Shown: piece by piece, positions 36,733 to 45,380 of the stretch
Layout of the letters: each line of letters starts with the position of its first letter
Position numbering within the stretch: the first letter of the stretch is position 1
Assembly: GCF_003703835.1 (NCBI RefSeq)
Contig: NZ_RDQR01000009.1
Coordinates: 1 to 64,000, forward strand
Source: Auritidibacter ignavus
Lineage (GTDB): Bacteria > Actinomycetota > Actinomycetes > Actinomycetales > Micrococcaceae
Length of the DNA: 64,000 bases
Reading direction: 5' to 3'
Translations under genes and position numbers: made by a program
Notes under the pieces: generated by a model
The model's database searches: none
Seen by the model: only the letters and a program-made list of their open reading frames with translations
What the model was told of the DNA's origin: nothing

Positions 36733-37428
36733 ATGGCTATATACGAAGAAGCTGAATACAGAAACATCTTTGAGGTCCGCACCGAAGTTACCCCGACGGA
36801 TATGAGTCCTGTGCGAGTCAATCTTCATGTAACCGCTTCCGAGAATCCCTCTGCGTGGGATTTTCAGATCCCCGAAGGCGGTCCGCTAATTCATTTTCAT
36901 GTCGCGAAGGATGGGACAGTGGAGCAGTATGTTGATACTCAGTATCGTGCTGGCTCAGACCTTGAAGGAAATCCTGACACTATCTCCATCGAATCACAAG
37001 GCGGCGTTGAGGCGCCGAACGAAGAGCCTTGGACAGAACAGCAGGTAACATCGATCACTGCTTTACTTGATTGGATTTTGGCTAATCACGATTCTATCCC
37101 GCTGAAACTGGCGGAAGATTCAATACCTGGCGAAAGCTCACATGGCATTTCTTGGCATCGGCTAGGCATTCCTCATGCAGATGGAATTGGTGTTGAGGGC
37201 TGGCTGCAGGAAGGTGGTTTACGGTACTCCGAGGACGTAGGAAAGGTGTGTCCAGGGACTGTGAAAATAGAACAGATTCCAGGCATCTATGAGTCGCTGA
37301 ACTCCGGCGGGGTCCCAGATCCTGACCCCGCCGGAGTTCAGAAGGCGTCTTCAAAACCGATGCCGAGGACCTTTACCCGTCAGGACATAGTTCCCTTGTA
37401 TGATGATGCGTGTCCGAGCCTGCTTTGA
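36733..37428 (+). CDS. N-acetylmuramoyl-L-alanine amidase-like (Amidase_2/PGRP) protein
   Basis: A 231-residue protein with the peptidoglycan-recognition/amidase-2 fold. VNLHVTASENPSAWDFQI supplies the first His, PLIHFHVAKDGTVEQYVDT follows, ISIESQGGVEAPNEEPWTEQQ is the conserved middle, and GISWHRLGIPHADG with VCPGTVKIEQIPGI gives the later His and Cys/Lys positions. It would cut the amide between MurNAc and L-Ala. No signal peptide is present, as in phage endolysins. Its low GC and position among mobile remnants suggest prophage origin. Confidence 0.8.
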   Translation: MAIYEEAEYRNIFEVRTEVTPTDMSPVRVNLHVTASENPSAWDFQIPEGGPLIHFHVAKDGTVEQYVDTQYRAGSDLEGNPDTISIESQGGVEAPNEEPWTEQQVTSITALLDWILANHDSIPLKLAEDSIPGESSHGISWHRLGIPHADGIGVEGWLQEGGLRYSEDVGKVCPGTVKIEQIPGIYESLNSGGVPDPDPAGVQKASSKPMPRTFTRQDIVPLYDDACPSLL

Positions 37429-37447
37429 TTGGTCTTTACTAGTCCTC

Positions 37448-37501
37448 ATGGACTACTGTGGTGTGCATGACACTTTGATCCTTTTTCCTCCTCGTGTCTG
37501 A
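37448..37501 (+). CDS. Possible 17-codon leader peptide upstream of the ABC-F gene
   Basis: ATG at 37448 to TGA at 37499-37501 encodes MDYCGVHDTLILFPPRV. CCTCGTGTC at its end can pair with GACGAGG just downstream, 5' of the ABC-F start. Antibiotic-resistance ABC-F genes are often controlled by ribosome stalling on such leaders. It lacks a good Shine-Dalgarno, so this is speculative. Confidence 0.3.
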   Translation: MDYCGVHDTLILFPPRV

Positions 37502-37543
37502 GGCGTGCGCCCGACGAGGTTCGAAACGTTCAAGGATCTTTTT

Positions 37544-38133
37544 GTGTCGTATTCACGCACCGTATATTCCCATCTGCTAGTTGAGGGCTTGTCGAAGTCT
37601 TTTGCGGATCGCAGAGTCTTCACTGACATTTCGTTTGTTGTCCCGCAAGATGATTGTGTCGGGGTGATCGGCGAAAACGGTGCCGGCAAATCTACCTTGC
37701 TTCGCATTATTGCCGGCCATTTATCTGCTGATGCTGGGCAGGTCGAAATTTTCCACCATGACACCGTACAACCAGCTGTCGGATTGTTGTCTCAGCAACC
37801 GTCTTTTGCGGCGTCTGGAACAATGGAAGACGTCTTGGAAACCGCCGTCGCTCCCCTACGGGCTGCGGTTTGCGAAGTCGACGACGCCGCCCAAGCTCTT
37901 GCTGACCGTCCTCACCAAGAGGCTGCCATGGTGCGGTACACCGAAGCGTTGGACCGTGCGGAACGTTTCGCCGCTTGGGACGTGGACGCGCATGTGAACC
38001 GGATGGTCGCAGGATTAGGCCTGGCGGATGTCGAGCTTTTGGCCCCTGTGGGTCAGCTGTCCGGGGGGCAAACTGCACGCCTCGCGTTGGCGAGTTTGTT
38101 ATTGAGTGCCCCGGACGTGTTGTTGCTAGATGA
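37544..38133 (+). pseudogene. 5' half of a split ABC-F gene (first ATPase domain up to Walker B)
   Basis: Start at GTG 37544 with AAGGA seven bases upstream. The frame gives the first nucleotide-binding domain of an ABC-F protein: GVIGENGAGKSTLLRIIAG (Walker A), GQLSGGQTARLALASLLL (signature) and DVLLLDE, breaking within the Glu codon of Walker B at 38132-38133. Beyond this the frame runs into unrelated element DNA to 38530. The continuation of the same protein, DEPTNHLDDDG, begins at 54684. Joined at the GA dinucleotide the two parts give 571 codons. The family is the ribosome-protecting, antibiotic-resistance type of ABC-F. Confidence 0.92.
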
Positions 38134-38156
38134 GGCCAACTCTCAAAGAGGGGGTA
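38126..38156. other. attL of the integrative element
   Basis: The ABC-F side (CTAGATGA, core GA at 38132-38133) meets the element arm CTCTCAAAGAGGGGGTA (38140-38156). The complement of that arm, TACCCCCTCTTTGAGAG, matches the right-end arm TACCCCCTCTCCGAGAG in 15 of 17 bases. This symmetry is the hallmark of a large-serine-recombinase attP half-site. Confidence 0.85.
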
Positions 38157-38355
38157 TCGCTTGTGTGTTGACCGTTCAAGAGTACCAACGGAGCGTTGGA
38201 GATGGCGGGCGTCCTCGAATCTTGTGCTCGCACAGCCTCGTGGGAACTATTAGCTTCGGGCGAACCTGTGAGAGTTTCACGCTGGTCGCGCGTGGCGGTG
38301 GGTTTCGCCTAGCCAGTGTGCAGGCGTTGACCTTAAGCGCGACATGCTCTATACG

Positions 38356-39168
38356 TTACGGCTCGGGCCAGATCCAAGCGTGGAGCGGCCTGAGCGGCAA
38401 CCCGCTCCGGCTTTGCTGCCTCGACACGGCTCGCAGCGCCTTCTGGAATCCTCCGCTGTTGAGCAATGCTATCTGTTCGATGCTCCCGAAGGGAAAGCCT
38501 GCGAAACCATTCGCTTCGACGTGGGCGTGAAATCTACGATTTAAGCAAGCAGAGGTCGTCAACAATAGCCTACTAAGTTCCCCCGGCGCGTATGCTGCGT
38601 GATACTGGTCAGTTAAGTAAGTTCGCTCGGCATTGTTCCGTGCAGCATCTAAGGCGTTGCGCCGATCGGCTCGGTTGAGATCGACGATGTAGAGCATGGA
38701 TTCGGGTGGCATTGTGTTCATGATCGCTATCAAACCTCGTGTTGGCTGAGACCAAAGGCCGAGGCAGAGATGGATTAACGTAATCTCTGGCGGGTCGATC
38801 AGGTTCACTGTCAGCCCCTCTGCGTCAATGCAGTGAAGCGTCGCCTCGGCATTCAGGTGTCTGGCGGCGGCAATGGCCTGAGGGACGGGATCTATTCCCG
38901 TTGTACGGAGGTTGGGATCGAGCCGCCGCGCATAGGCGAGGCCTTCCCCAGTGCCGCACCCAACGTCGAGGAAAGTCTTCGGAGCGCGCCCATACAAGTG
39001 CTTAAAAAGCGAGTACACCGTCGCCACCGCTAGTGTACGTAGGTGGCTAGTCTCTCTTTCATCGAATGCAGTGCTGACCGCGCGCTTATCAGAGTCGGTG
39101 AACCAGGATTGGGCGCGATTGGCGGCGTCACGGCGGCGGTCCGTGGCGTTCTTTGCATCATCTACCAT
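38356..39168 (-). CDS. pznL: SAM-dependent methyltransferase, plantazolicin N-methyltransferase type (PznL/BamL-like)
   Basis: A 270-residue class I methyltransferase. FLDVGCGTGEGLAYARRLD is the SAM-binding motif I near residue 65, TTGIDPVPQAIAAARHL motif II, and ITLIHLCLGLWSQPTRGLI the acidic/post-motif region. In plantazolicin the equivalent enzyme dimethylates the N-terminal Arg of the processed peptide, and the predicted core here also begins with Arg. It is last in the operon, as pznL is, and overlaps the protease gene by 7 bases. The symbol is assigned by domain and gene order. Confidence 0.87.
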   Translation of the reverse strand: MVDDAKNATDRRRDAANRAQSWFTDSDKRAVSTAFDERETSHLRTLAVATVYSLFKHLYGRAPKTFLDVGCGTGEGLAYARRLDPNLRTTGIDPVPQAIAAARHLNAEATLHCIDAEGLTVNLIDPPEITLIHLCLGLWSQPTRGLIAIMNTMPPESMLYIVDLNRADRRNALDAARNNAERTYLTDQYHAAYAPGELSRLLLTTSACLNRRFHAHVEANGFAGFPFGSIEQIALLNSGGFQKALRAVSRQQSRSGLPLRPLHAWIWPEP

Positions 39169-39815
39169 TTGACCTCACTCGCGACTGGGCGCACGTAGCT
39201 ATCTCGTGGTTTGGGGTGGACCAGGGCGATAACGAGGTTGTGCGCCAGATGGAAACCGATGGCCGCGCCAACGCCCAGAAAGATAGTAAGGCATACAGCT
39301 AGCGCGCCGAATCCAACAAAGTACGGGACTGAACGTGCGCCGTGAAGTCCGAGATGAAGAGCCGCAAAACCTGCAATGCTGACAACAATCGCGATCCAGT
39401 ACGGCGCGTCGAGCCCATTGTGGACGAGGTGGACGACCGTGACCCGCCAGATGATCTCTTCCGCAACGGCACAGAGAGCAAGGAGGGCCAGGGAGATAGT
39501 TCTAGGTGTGGGCCGCCTGATCGTCGGGGTCTTCCCGTAGGCGCGCCAGAGCGCGAGAGGAGCAACGGCGCCGGCCATTAGGCCGAATAGCAATCCGAAC
39601 GTCAGGATCTGCCCGACGGGGAAGATGCTGAGCTCGAGAAGCGCAAACAGACACAATGCGGCGCCGATGGTGGTGAAGAGATCGTAGGCGTGCTCCGGGC
39701 TAATGCGTTTTCGGATTCGCGCCGACCGTCCGACAACGTAGGCGATTGTCGGAGACGCGAGATGTAAGCCAATTCCCGCCGCAGTAGTGAGCGTCGCAGC
39801 TACTGGTGGTTCCAC
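39162..39815 (-). CDS. pznE: CPBP (CAAX-like) intramembrane protease, predicted leader peptidase (PznE-like)
   Basis: A 217-residue membrane protein with the Abi/CPBP motifs AVAEEIIWRVT (EExxxR), FAALHLGLHG (FxxxH) and IGFHLAHNLV (HxxxN/B), set in about six to seven helices. In the plantazolicin cluster the corresponding protease is thought to remove the leader peptide. It overlaps the dehydrogenase gene by 16 bases and the methyltransferase gene by 7, indicating tight coupling. A self-immunity role for a CPBP protein is an alternative. Confidence 0.87.
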   Translation of the reverse strand: MEPPVAATLTTAAGIGLHLASPTIAYVVGRSARIRKRISPEHAYDLFTTIGAALCLFALLELSIFPVGQILTFGLLFGLMAGAVAPLALWRAYGKTPTIRRPTPRTISLALLALCAVAEEIIWRVTVVHLVHNGLDAPYWIAIVVSIAGFAALHLGLHGARSVPYFVGFGALAVCLTIFLGVGAAIGFHLAHNLVIALVHPKPRDSYVRPVASEVKW

Positions 39816-40621
39816 GTGCCCATTACGTAAGTGTAGAGCGGGGCATCGTCAACGCCATTCTGTAGTCCTATAACGTCGGACAGCTCATCGTCCACGAAGC
39901 CGCCATAGGGGCGACCTGCAAGTCCGAGGGCCGCTGCCGTGAGCGCCATATTCTGGACGACATGTCCAGCTTCGATGAGGATGAAACGTGAGGAGCGTGG
40001 CCCGTACTTGAACCGCGAGCGCCAGAAACTGGCCGAGATGATGAATGTTACGGCCGCTCCCGCGACGGCCTCCTCTTGGAGTAGTGTGCGGCCGAGAAAT
40101 TCCTCGTCGAAGTCCCCGATTCGTGTGAGTCCGTTACGACGCGCGTCGAAATACCATACCCCGTGTTCAAGTCCTTCGACGCGACTACACAGAATATAAA
40201 GGTCAAGGGGGTAGAGCGCCCCTCCCGAGGGAACGGATCGCCGGATACCTTCGACGCGCCGTAGCTCTCCGTAGCTGTTCGCGAGGACGGTAGCGATCTG
40301 GTCAAGGGTTACGGAATCCCCGGAGAAGCGTTCGGCGCTGATCCGTCGCGAGATGGCCTCGCTCAACGGCATCTCACAGGAGAGGGGAGGAGGTAGCTCC
40401 AGCAATGGGAGGTCGTCGAATTTCTTACCGGCCCGTGTCGCGATCTCCTGGAGGATCGGCGATCGTAGCAGGCGGGAGACGCCTGGTGCATCCCACGCCA
40501 TTGAAGGCCTGTAGATCTTTGTGACTTCGAACCAGTTCTCGGTCGGGTCGTCGTATCGGAGGACCTCGTTACCGTAGACAACATCAACTAGATTGGTTGC
40601 ATGGCGTTCAAGTTCGGGCAT
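39800..40621 (-). CDS. pznB: SagB-type FMN-dependent azoline dehydrogenase (PznB-like)
   Basis: About 273 residues from ATG 40621, the start of conserved sequence (MPELERHATNLVDVVYGNEV). Nitroreductase-fold SagB features are AISRRISAERFSGDSVTLDQ (FMN-binding Arg region), VPSGGALYPLDLYILC, and SSRFILIEAGHVVQNMALTA. It would oxidise thiazolines and methyloxazolines to azoles, removing two hydrogens per ring. It sits between the YcaO and protease genes exactly as pznB does. Confidence 0.92.
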   Translation of the reverse strand: MPELERHATNLVDVVYGNEVLRYDDPTENWFEVTKIYRPSMAWDAPGVSRLLRSPILQEIATRAGKKFDDLPLLELPPPLSCEMPLSEAISRRISAERFSGDSVTLDQIATVLANSYGELRRVEGIRRSVPSGGALYPLDLYILCSRVEGLEHGVWYFDARRNGLTRIGDFDEEFLGRTLLQEEAVAGAAVTFIISASFWRSRFKYGPRSSRFILIEAGHVVQNMALTAAALGLAGRPYGGFVDDELSDVIGLQNGVDDAPLYTYVMGTWNHQ

Positions 40622-40635
40622 GTGAACCTCTTTGG

Positions 40636-41982
40636 TCAAGGGAACGGGTGAGGAGCTGGGTTGAGCTCGTCGATGGTGAGGGGGTGATGAACGAGCCCAA
40701 GCTCGTAAGGAAGTTCTAGGAGCCTGGAACCGCCCAGGAAGCGGGCGTTGTAGGCAACGTCTATGGGGCGCATTCCAGGTATTACGGTCCTGACTACGGC
40801 AGCACCTGCTTCCCGGATGTCCGGGCTCGTCACATCGAAAGTGAGCACTCGGTGTCCGAGTTCCGTCAGCCGATCGACAAGCGCGTTCCAAAGCCTCTGG
40901 GGTCCGTCCTCGGGAAAGCGTTGGTGGTTGTCTACATCGGTGCTTTCAGTACTCGAGGTTAGGAAGTCGGCCTCAGCGATGAGCGGAGTACCTGCGTAAA
41001 GTCGGATGTGGTCCTCGAACGACTTCACACTCTCGAAGTAGTTGGTGTCGAGGATGGCTCGCCCTTCTCGTTGTTCCGTCTTCATCCAGGTTCGGGTGTA
41101 CATCGCTTCAGTGACTGCCTTTTCAGCAGCGCGTTCAATGTTTGCTGCCGAAGCAGCACCGAGCGCGAAGGGTGCGAGGCTGGAGTGGCGGCTGCGGATG
41201 ACTGCCAGGATCGTGGGGATGCCGGTGTAGACAGTCATGTCGACCAAGTAGGGGTCAAGATAGGTCGGTGACACGTATCGCTTGATATAGGAATGCAGCC
41301 GATCGCTCGACTCGATTCGAAGCAATGGTAGAGAAATGCGGTTGTACCAGGTAAGCATGAACGCGTCGCGTTCGACGACCTCAAACAGCCCCGACAGAGC
41401 GGCCTCGACGGGTGTGATGCCGCAGGCAAGGCCGTTACTCGTTGCGTATCCGATGGCTTCTTCGCCGCGCCAAGGTCCTGCCATGTGAATGAGCTGTGCT
41501 GGTGTCCATACACCCTCGCCCGAGACGGCGTCGGTGCCCTTACGCCACCAGAGTGATACATCGTCATCCCACCGGGAGTACGGGAAGTTGGCGTTGGAGT
41601 ACTGGCAACTCGCGAACAGTTGCCAGTCGTCGGCGTCGATTACGTCTTTGTTGTCTGCGCGTAGCGACGCGGATGTTCCTTTGATCACCTTGTCAGAATC
41701 GACGGGAGGGTAGGAAGCGCTGTACCGTTCTACGGTCTCTCCGATGGCTGCAAGTTCTGCGGAGACCGGGTCGGGCGAGCCGCCGCCGTTGTAGGCGTTG
41801 GAGGGAACTCCAAACACGACGCCGCTATCGGTACCGTGCGCGCCGATAGAGTGGCCCCAGATGTCGTCGACGTCGCGAAGCTTTCGATACTGACGGCGAA
41901 CGATTCCGACGATGGGGTCTGCAAGCGGGCTGAGGACTTCCCAGCTTCGGGTGGTGGTGCTCCAGGTGTCGATGGTGGTCAT
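40636..41982 (-). CDS. pznD: YcaO-domain cyclodehydratase (PznD-like)
   Basis: A 448-residue YcaO protein that uses ATP to activate peptide amides so that Cys, Ser and Thr side chains cyclise to azolines. SAELAAIGETVERYSASYPP and VEAALSGLFEVVERDAFMLTW carry the acidic Mg-ATP ligands of the YcaO fold. The C-terminus ends in a proline-rich tail, LNPAPHPFP, the feature associated with cyclodehydratase activity. It overlaps the E1-like partner gene by 4 bases. Confidence 0.94.
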   Translation of the reverse strand: MTTIDTWSTTTRSWEVLSPLADPIVGIVRRQYRKLRDVDDIWGHSIGAHGTDSGVVFGVPSNAYNGGGSPDPVSAELAAIGETVERYSASYPPVDSDKVIKGTSASLRADNKDVIDADDWQLFASCQYSNANFPYSRWDDDVSLWWRKGTDAVSGEGVWTPAQLIHMAGPWRGEEAIGYATSNGLACGITPVEAALSGLFEVVERDAFMLTWYNRISLPLLRIESSDRLHSYIKRYVSPTYLDPYLVDMTVYTGIPTILAVIRSRHSSLAPFALGAASAANIERAAEKAVTEAMYTRTWMKTEQREGRAILDTNYFESVKSFEDHIRLYAGTPLIAEADFLTSSTESTDVDNHQRFPEDGPQRLWNALVDRLTELGHRVLTFDVTSPDIREAGAAVVRTVIPGMRPIDVAYNARFLGGSRLLELPYELGLVHHPLTIDELNPAPHPFP

Positions 41983-42977
41983 GGCTGCACCTCATCTTGA
42001 TGGAACCACACCTGCGGGAAGCCAGTATCTGCGACGGGCGAGCAATCGCGGCACCGGGGGACTCTGTACACACGCCGCGTGTCCATCGACACCCCACGAT
42101 CGTTCACAGTGACGGTGGTGAGTCCGCCCGGCATGCAGCTCGGGGCATAGTCGCGAAGCGTGATGTACTCGAAGGCGAAGTTGGTCACTATGCCCGCCTG
42201 GATGATGTCAATTGGCGTCACGACGGTGTGCGAGACTACGGGCTCCAACGGTTGGATCGTCGGGAGCAAGGGACGCATCACGTCGTCGGAGAAGTTGGCC
42301 GAGCGACGGGTGTTGAAACATGTCAGGCAAGCCGACTGGTGAGGAACGACGAAGGGGCCGACCCAGGCAGTGTCGCCGTCGTACGGGACTACGGGGAGCC
42401 AAGGAGTCCCCGCTTCCAGGGCAAAGCTGTTCGAGGTCGTTAGCAGACCGTCCAAGTGCGTGGAGCCAATCACAAGTCGCAGTGCCGACGGTTGACCCGG
42501 TTCGTCCCCCTCGATAGTGCGGACAGAAAGCCCTTGTTTCCGCAGGAGATCGGTGATTAGTTCGGCGAGCTTATTAGTCGGACTGGCGCAGACCTGGACC
42601 CAATCGGACTGAATCCGACTATCGATTTCACTCTGGTCGATCTGCTCGCCTGTCCGCAGCGACGCTAGGACTCCCTGCACGTTCATTGGCTCGGTAGAGG
42701 TGACGAGCATCTTGGCCTGGACGAGCATTTCAAGGACAGGGAGTAGGTCTTCGGCGGGCGATCCAGTTTGCTGACTAAGGTCGGCAAGGGTGACCTGATC
42801 AACGTTGCGTAGCGCGTGCACGAGCGATGCGACGAAAGGCAGTACATTGTCGCCGTCAATTTTGATGACGGACGGCCCGTAGACGGCGACGACAGCGTCT
42901 TCCAGTTCTCCGAGAGACACGGTCGGATTAAGCCGAAAGTAGCGCGTCGGTTGGTCCCGCTTTGTCTGTGTAATCAT
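41979..42977 (-). CDS. pznC: E1-ubiquitin-activating-like cyclodehydratase partner (PznC-like)
   Basis: A 332-residue protein. The N-terminal half (VSLGELEDAVVAVYGPSVIK, then a winged-helix-like ADLSQQTGSPAEDLLPVLEM) matches the leader-recognition domain of TOMM C proteins. The C-terminal half is E1-like, with zinc-type pairs CLTCFNTRR and CRDC near the end. Such proteins bind the precursor's leader and deliver it to the YcaO enzyme. It is coupled to pznD by a 4-base overlap. Confidence 0.9.
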   Translation of the reverse strand: MITQTKRDQPTRYFRLNPTVSLGELEDAVVAVYGPSVIKIDGDNVLPFVASLVHALRNVDQVTLADLSQQTGSPAEDLLPVLEMLVQAKMLVTSTEPMNVQGVLASLRTGEQIDQSEIDSRIQSDWVQVCASPTNKLAELITDLLRKQGLSVRTIEGDEPGQPSALRLVIGSTHLDGLLTTSNSFALEAGTPWLPVVPYDGDTAWVGPFVVPHQSACLTCFNTRRSANFSDDVMRPLLPTIQPLEPVVSHTVVTPIDIIQAGIVTNFAFEYITLRDYAPSCMPGGLTTVTVNDRGVSMDTRRVYRVPRCRDCSPVADTGFPQVWFHQDEVQP

Positions 42978-42980
42978 TCT

Positions 42981-43700
42981 TTAGCTCTCCTTTGGTCGCG
43001 TCGGCTCCGGTACGAGCCGGGGAAATCTGGGGTCGTGGCCGAGGATGTCAGCCAGGACGGGTGTTGTCGGTGGCAGTCTGGGGTCGGACACGGCGGCCTG
43101 GTACCACACGAGCCAGGCCCCGACTTCGGCCGGTATCCCGTTGGCCAGAAGACTCCTCGAAACAGATTCGGGTGTCTCGCATTCAAGGGATATCTTTGTG
43201 TCGAAGGAGTCAGAGAACTCCGCGCAAAGTCGTTCCATCGGCACTCGTTCTGGGCCTGTGATGTCGAACGCCCTTCCCTCGCGCTCCCGTATGGTCGCCG
43301 GATCGAGGCGCTGAACGGCTTCCACCAGATCCTCGGTGTGAACCCATGCGGTACCGACTGGGTGGAAGGCGGTGAGCAGCACCTCGGTCGCGGTAGCCCA
43401 ACCCCAGTACATTTCGAGGGAACGGTCGAGTGGAGCCGTGCGGAAAACTACCGCAGAGCGCAAGTGCTCAAGGAGGCGGTTCTCCAGCTTGCCGACTCGG
43501 TCGGTTAGTTCGTGTCGCCGCACGGACAGGATGACAGTGGCTGCATCTGATGCCGCGCGTTCTTCGATTTGATCGAAGCTGGGCGCGTCGACACCCACGA
43601 TGTCGATGACTTGCGTTGTGACGTGGGCAATCTGGCCAGTTTGCTCTCCGAAGGCCTCGACGAGAGGAGGCCGGGTGCCGATGTAGTTGATCGCCGACAT
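42981..43700 (-). CDS. NmrA/SDR-like protein in pznJ position
   Basis: A 239-residue protein whose C-terminal half resembles NmrA-type atypical short-chain dehydrogenases: GTAWVHTEDLVEAVQRL, AFDITGPERVPMERLCAEFS and VLADILGHDPRFPRL. The N-terminal Rossmann glycine motif is not obvious, because it begins MSAINYIGTRPPLVEAFG, so NAD(P) binding may be lost or altered. In plantazolicin clusters the gene between exporter and C protein (pznJ) has no established function. Position suggests this is its counterpart, perhaps a scaffold or accessory modifier. Confidence 0.7.
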   Translation of the reverse strand: MSAINYIGTRPPLVEAFGEQTGQIAHVTTQVIDIVGVDAPSFDQIEERAASDAATVILSVRRHELTDRVGKLENRLLEHLRSAVVFRTAPLDRSLEMYWGWATATEVLLTAFHPVGTAWVHTEDLVEAVQRLDPATIREREGRAFDITGPERVPMERLCAEFSDSFDTKISLECETPESVSRSLLANGIPAEVGAWLVWYQAAVSDPRLPPTTPVLADILGHDPRFPRLVPEPTRPKES

Positions 43701-43710
43701 CTTTGATCTC

Positions 43711-44499
43711 CTAGGCAGACAAGCGATACTCGCGGTCGGTATCGCGTTTGACCAGCAGGACGGTTGTCAGGAAGGTAAGCGCTGTCCACGCCACCCAGCC
43801 GACGAGGCCCGCGACTGGAAGCCCGTCGGCAAAGCCTGCCGCCCAGGTCACGATCTCCAGCGCGGAACGCGACGGTAGCGTAAGGGAGATGGCGTTGAGC
43901 CAGTCCGGAAAAATCATGGGAGGAAGGAACAACCCTCCCCCGAAAGCCAGGAGAAGCATGAGGACCTGAGCTAGAGCGACTGCGGCCTTTGAACCACTGG
44001 AGTATCCGATGATCATTCCGATGAGCATGAAGGGCACTGAGGTCAATATGAGCGAGAAGACAGCACCGATGGCAGGTATTGCCGATAACCGTGCTTCAGT
44101 GGTGAATGCTGCCAGTAAGGCCAGTGGAAGAACGGAACCTAGGGCAAGGATCCCTGATGAGATTAGGTACGAGACAATCCGCGCGGTTTCCGTGGTAGGA
44201 AGCGATCGGGTATAGGAGCCCCAGGGGCGCTCTCGGGCCTGGGCGACTTCGACGGCGAAGTGGAACAGGGAGTTCGCGAGGATGCCGAATATCGCCAGTG
44301 CAAGTACAGCTTGGGTTGCGCTGTCTGGATTCGTCGCGACCTCCCGCTGAGGAATCACAAAAAAGAGAAGTCCCATACATGGCGCGGCGAGGGTCATGAG
44401 AATGCTGACGGGAATCCTGACGGCCTCCGTCAGCTGAAACCTTGCCTGAACGAGCGCGAGTGCCAGCGTGGGCTTCAGCGGCCGAATGGTGTCTGTCAT
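43711..44499 (-). CDS. pznH: ABC-2 exporter permease of the azole-peptide cluster (PznH-like)
   Basis: A 262-residue protein with six hydrophobic segments and the ABC-2 fold (for example VPFMLIGMIIGYSSGSKAAVAL and LMLLLAFGGGLFLPPMIFPDWL). It overlaps its ATPase gene by 4 bases. Together they should export the mature peptide and protect the producer. Confidence 0.88.
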   Translation of the reverse strand: MTDTIRPLKPTLALALVQARFQLTEAVRIPVSILMTLAAPCMGLLFFVIPQREVATNPDSATQAVLALAIFGILANSLFHFAVEVAQARERPWGSYTRSLPTTETARIVSYLISSGILALGSVLPLALLAAFTTEARLSAIPAIGAVFSLILTSVPFMLIGMIIGYSSGSKAAVALAQVLMLLLAFGGGLFLPPMIFPDWLNAISLTLPSRSALEIVTWAAGFADGLPVAGLVGWVAWTALTFLTTVLLVKRDTDREYRLSA

Positions 44500-45380
44500 T
44501 TTGTCTCCGTCAGGTTACGAATGATGTTCTCCAGCGAATCTCGAGTGACCTCGACTTTGTCAAGGGTGCCAAAGTGGCGACGCAGTTCTCCCAATGTCAG
44601 ATCAACGTTGGTGGTCTTGATCTCGAAAGCCCTTTCTTGGGCGTTCTGGGCGACTCCGCTCTCTAGCCACGAAAGATCTTCGGGCATACTCGCTTGTACA
44701 GTTATCGTGACCGTCTGGCTGCTGTCGCGTATGTCATTGACTGATCCGTCGGAAATGATCTGACCCTGGTGTAGAACGACGATGCGCTCGGAGAGCTGCT
44801 CGATATCTTCCATGTAATGCGAGGTCGTAACTACGCTGGTGCCCCTGTAAGTCTTGGCCCGGATGATCTGCCACAGACGTTCGCGAGCTTCGGAATCTAA
44901 GCCGGTCGTTGGTTCGTCAAGGAGAACGAGGCGGGGATTTCCTGCGAACGCGAGGCAGGCGCCGACAAGGCGCTTCTGGCCGCCGGAGAGGCCGCCGACC
45001 TGCTTGCGGGCAAGTGTCCCGAGGTCGAAGTCGCGGATGAGATCTGCCGTAGGGACCGGGTCGTGGTAGTGGGCTCTCACGTATCTGATGACTTCATCGA
45101 CGCGTGCGGTATCTGGCAGGCTCAGGGCCTGCGGCGCGACGCCCAACTCTGTCCGGAAGCGTGCCTTGGTCGGGGGGCCTCCGAAGAGCGCGACCCTGCC
45201 GCTGGTGGGGCGACGGAGACCCTGGATGATGCTGAGAAGTGTTGTCTTGCCCGCGCCGTTACGCCCGACGAGACCGATGGACTCACCGGTGCCAACCCGC
45301 ATCGAGACCTCATCTAGGACCGTCCTAGTTCCGTATGTCTTCGAAACCAACGCACAGTCAACGAGAGTCGAAGTAGTCAT
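44496..45380 (-). CDS. pznG: ABC exporter ATPase of the azole-peptide cluster (PznG-like)
   Basis: A 294-residue ATPase with Walker A GRNGAGKTTLLSIIQG, signature GGLSGGQKRLVGACLAFA, Walker B RLVLLDEPTTGLD and H-loop VVTTSHYMEDIEQL. It is the first gene of the eight-gene minus-strand operon G-H-J-C-D-B-E-L. It diverges from the precursor gene 228 bases away, so one intergenic region can control both transcripts. Confidence 0.9.
   Translation of the reverse strand: MTTSTLVDCALVSKTYGTRTVLDEVSMRVGTGESIGLVGRNGAGKTTLLSIIQGLRRPTSGRVALFGGPPTKARFRTELGVAPQALSLPDTARVDEVIRYVRAHYHDPVPTADLIRDFDLGTLARKQVGGLSGGQKRLVGACLAFAGNPRLVLLDEPTTGLDSEARERLWQIIRAKTYRGTSVVTTSHYMEDIEQLSERIVVLHQGQIISDGSVNDIRDSSQTVTITVQASMPEDLSWLESGVAQNAQERAFEIKTTNVDLTLGELRRHFGTLDKVEVTRDSLENIIRNLTETK

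Noticed and set aside
38134..38530. Continuation of the ABC-F 5' frame into the element
   Set aside because: The sequence after LLLDE has no ABC character and is simply read-through into element DNA.
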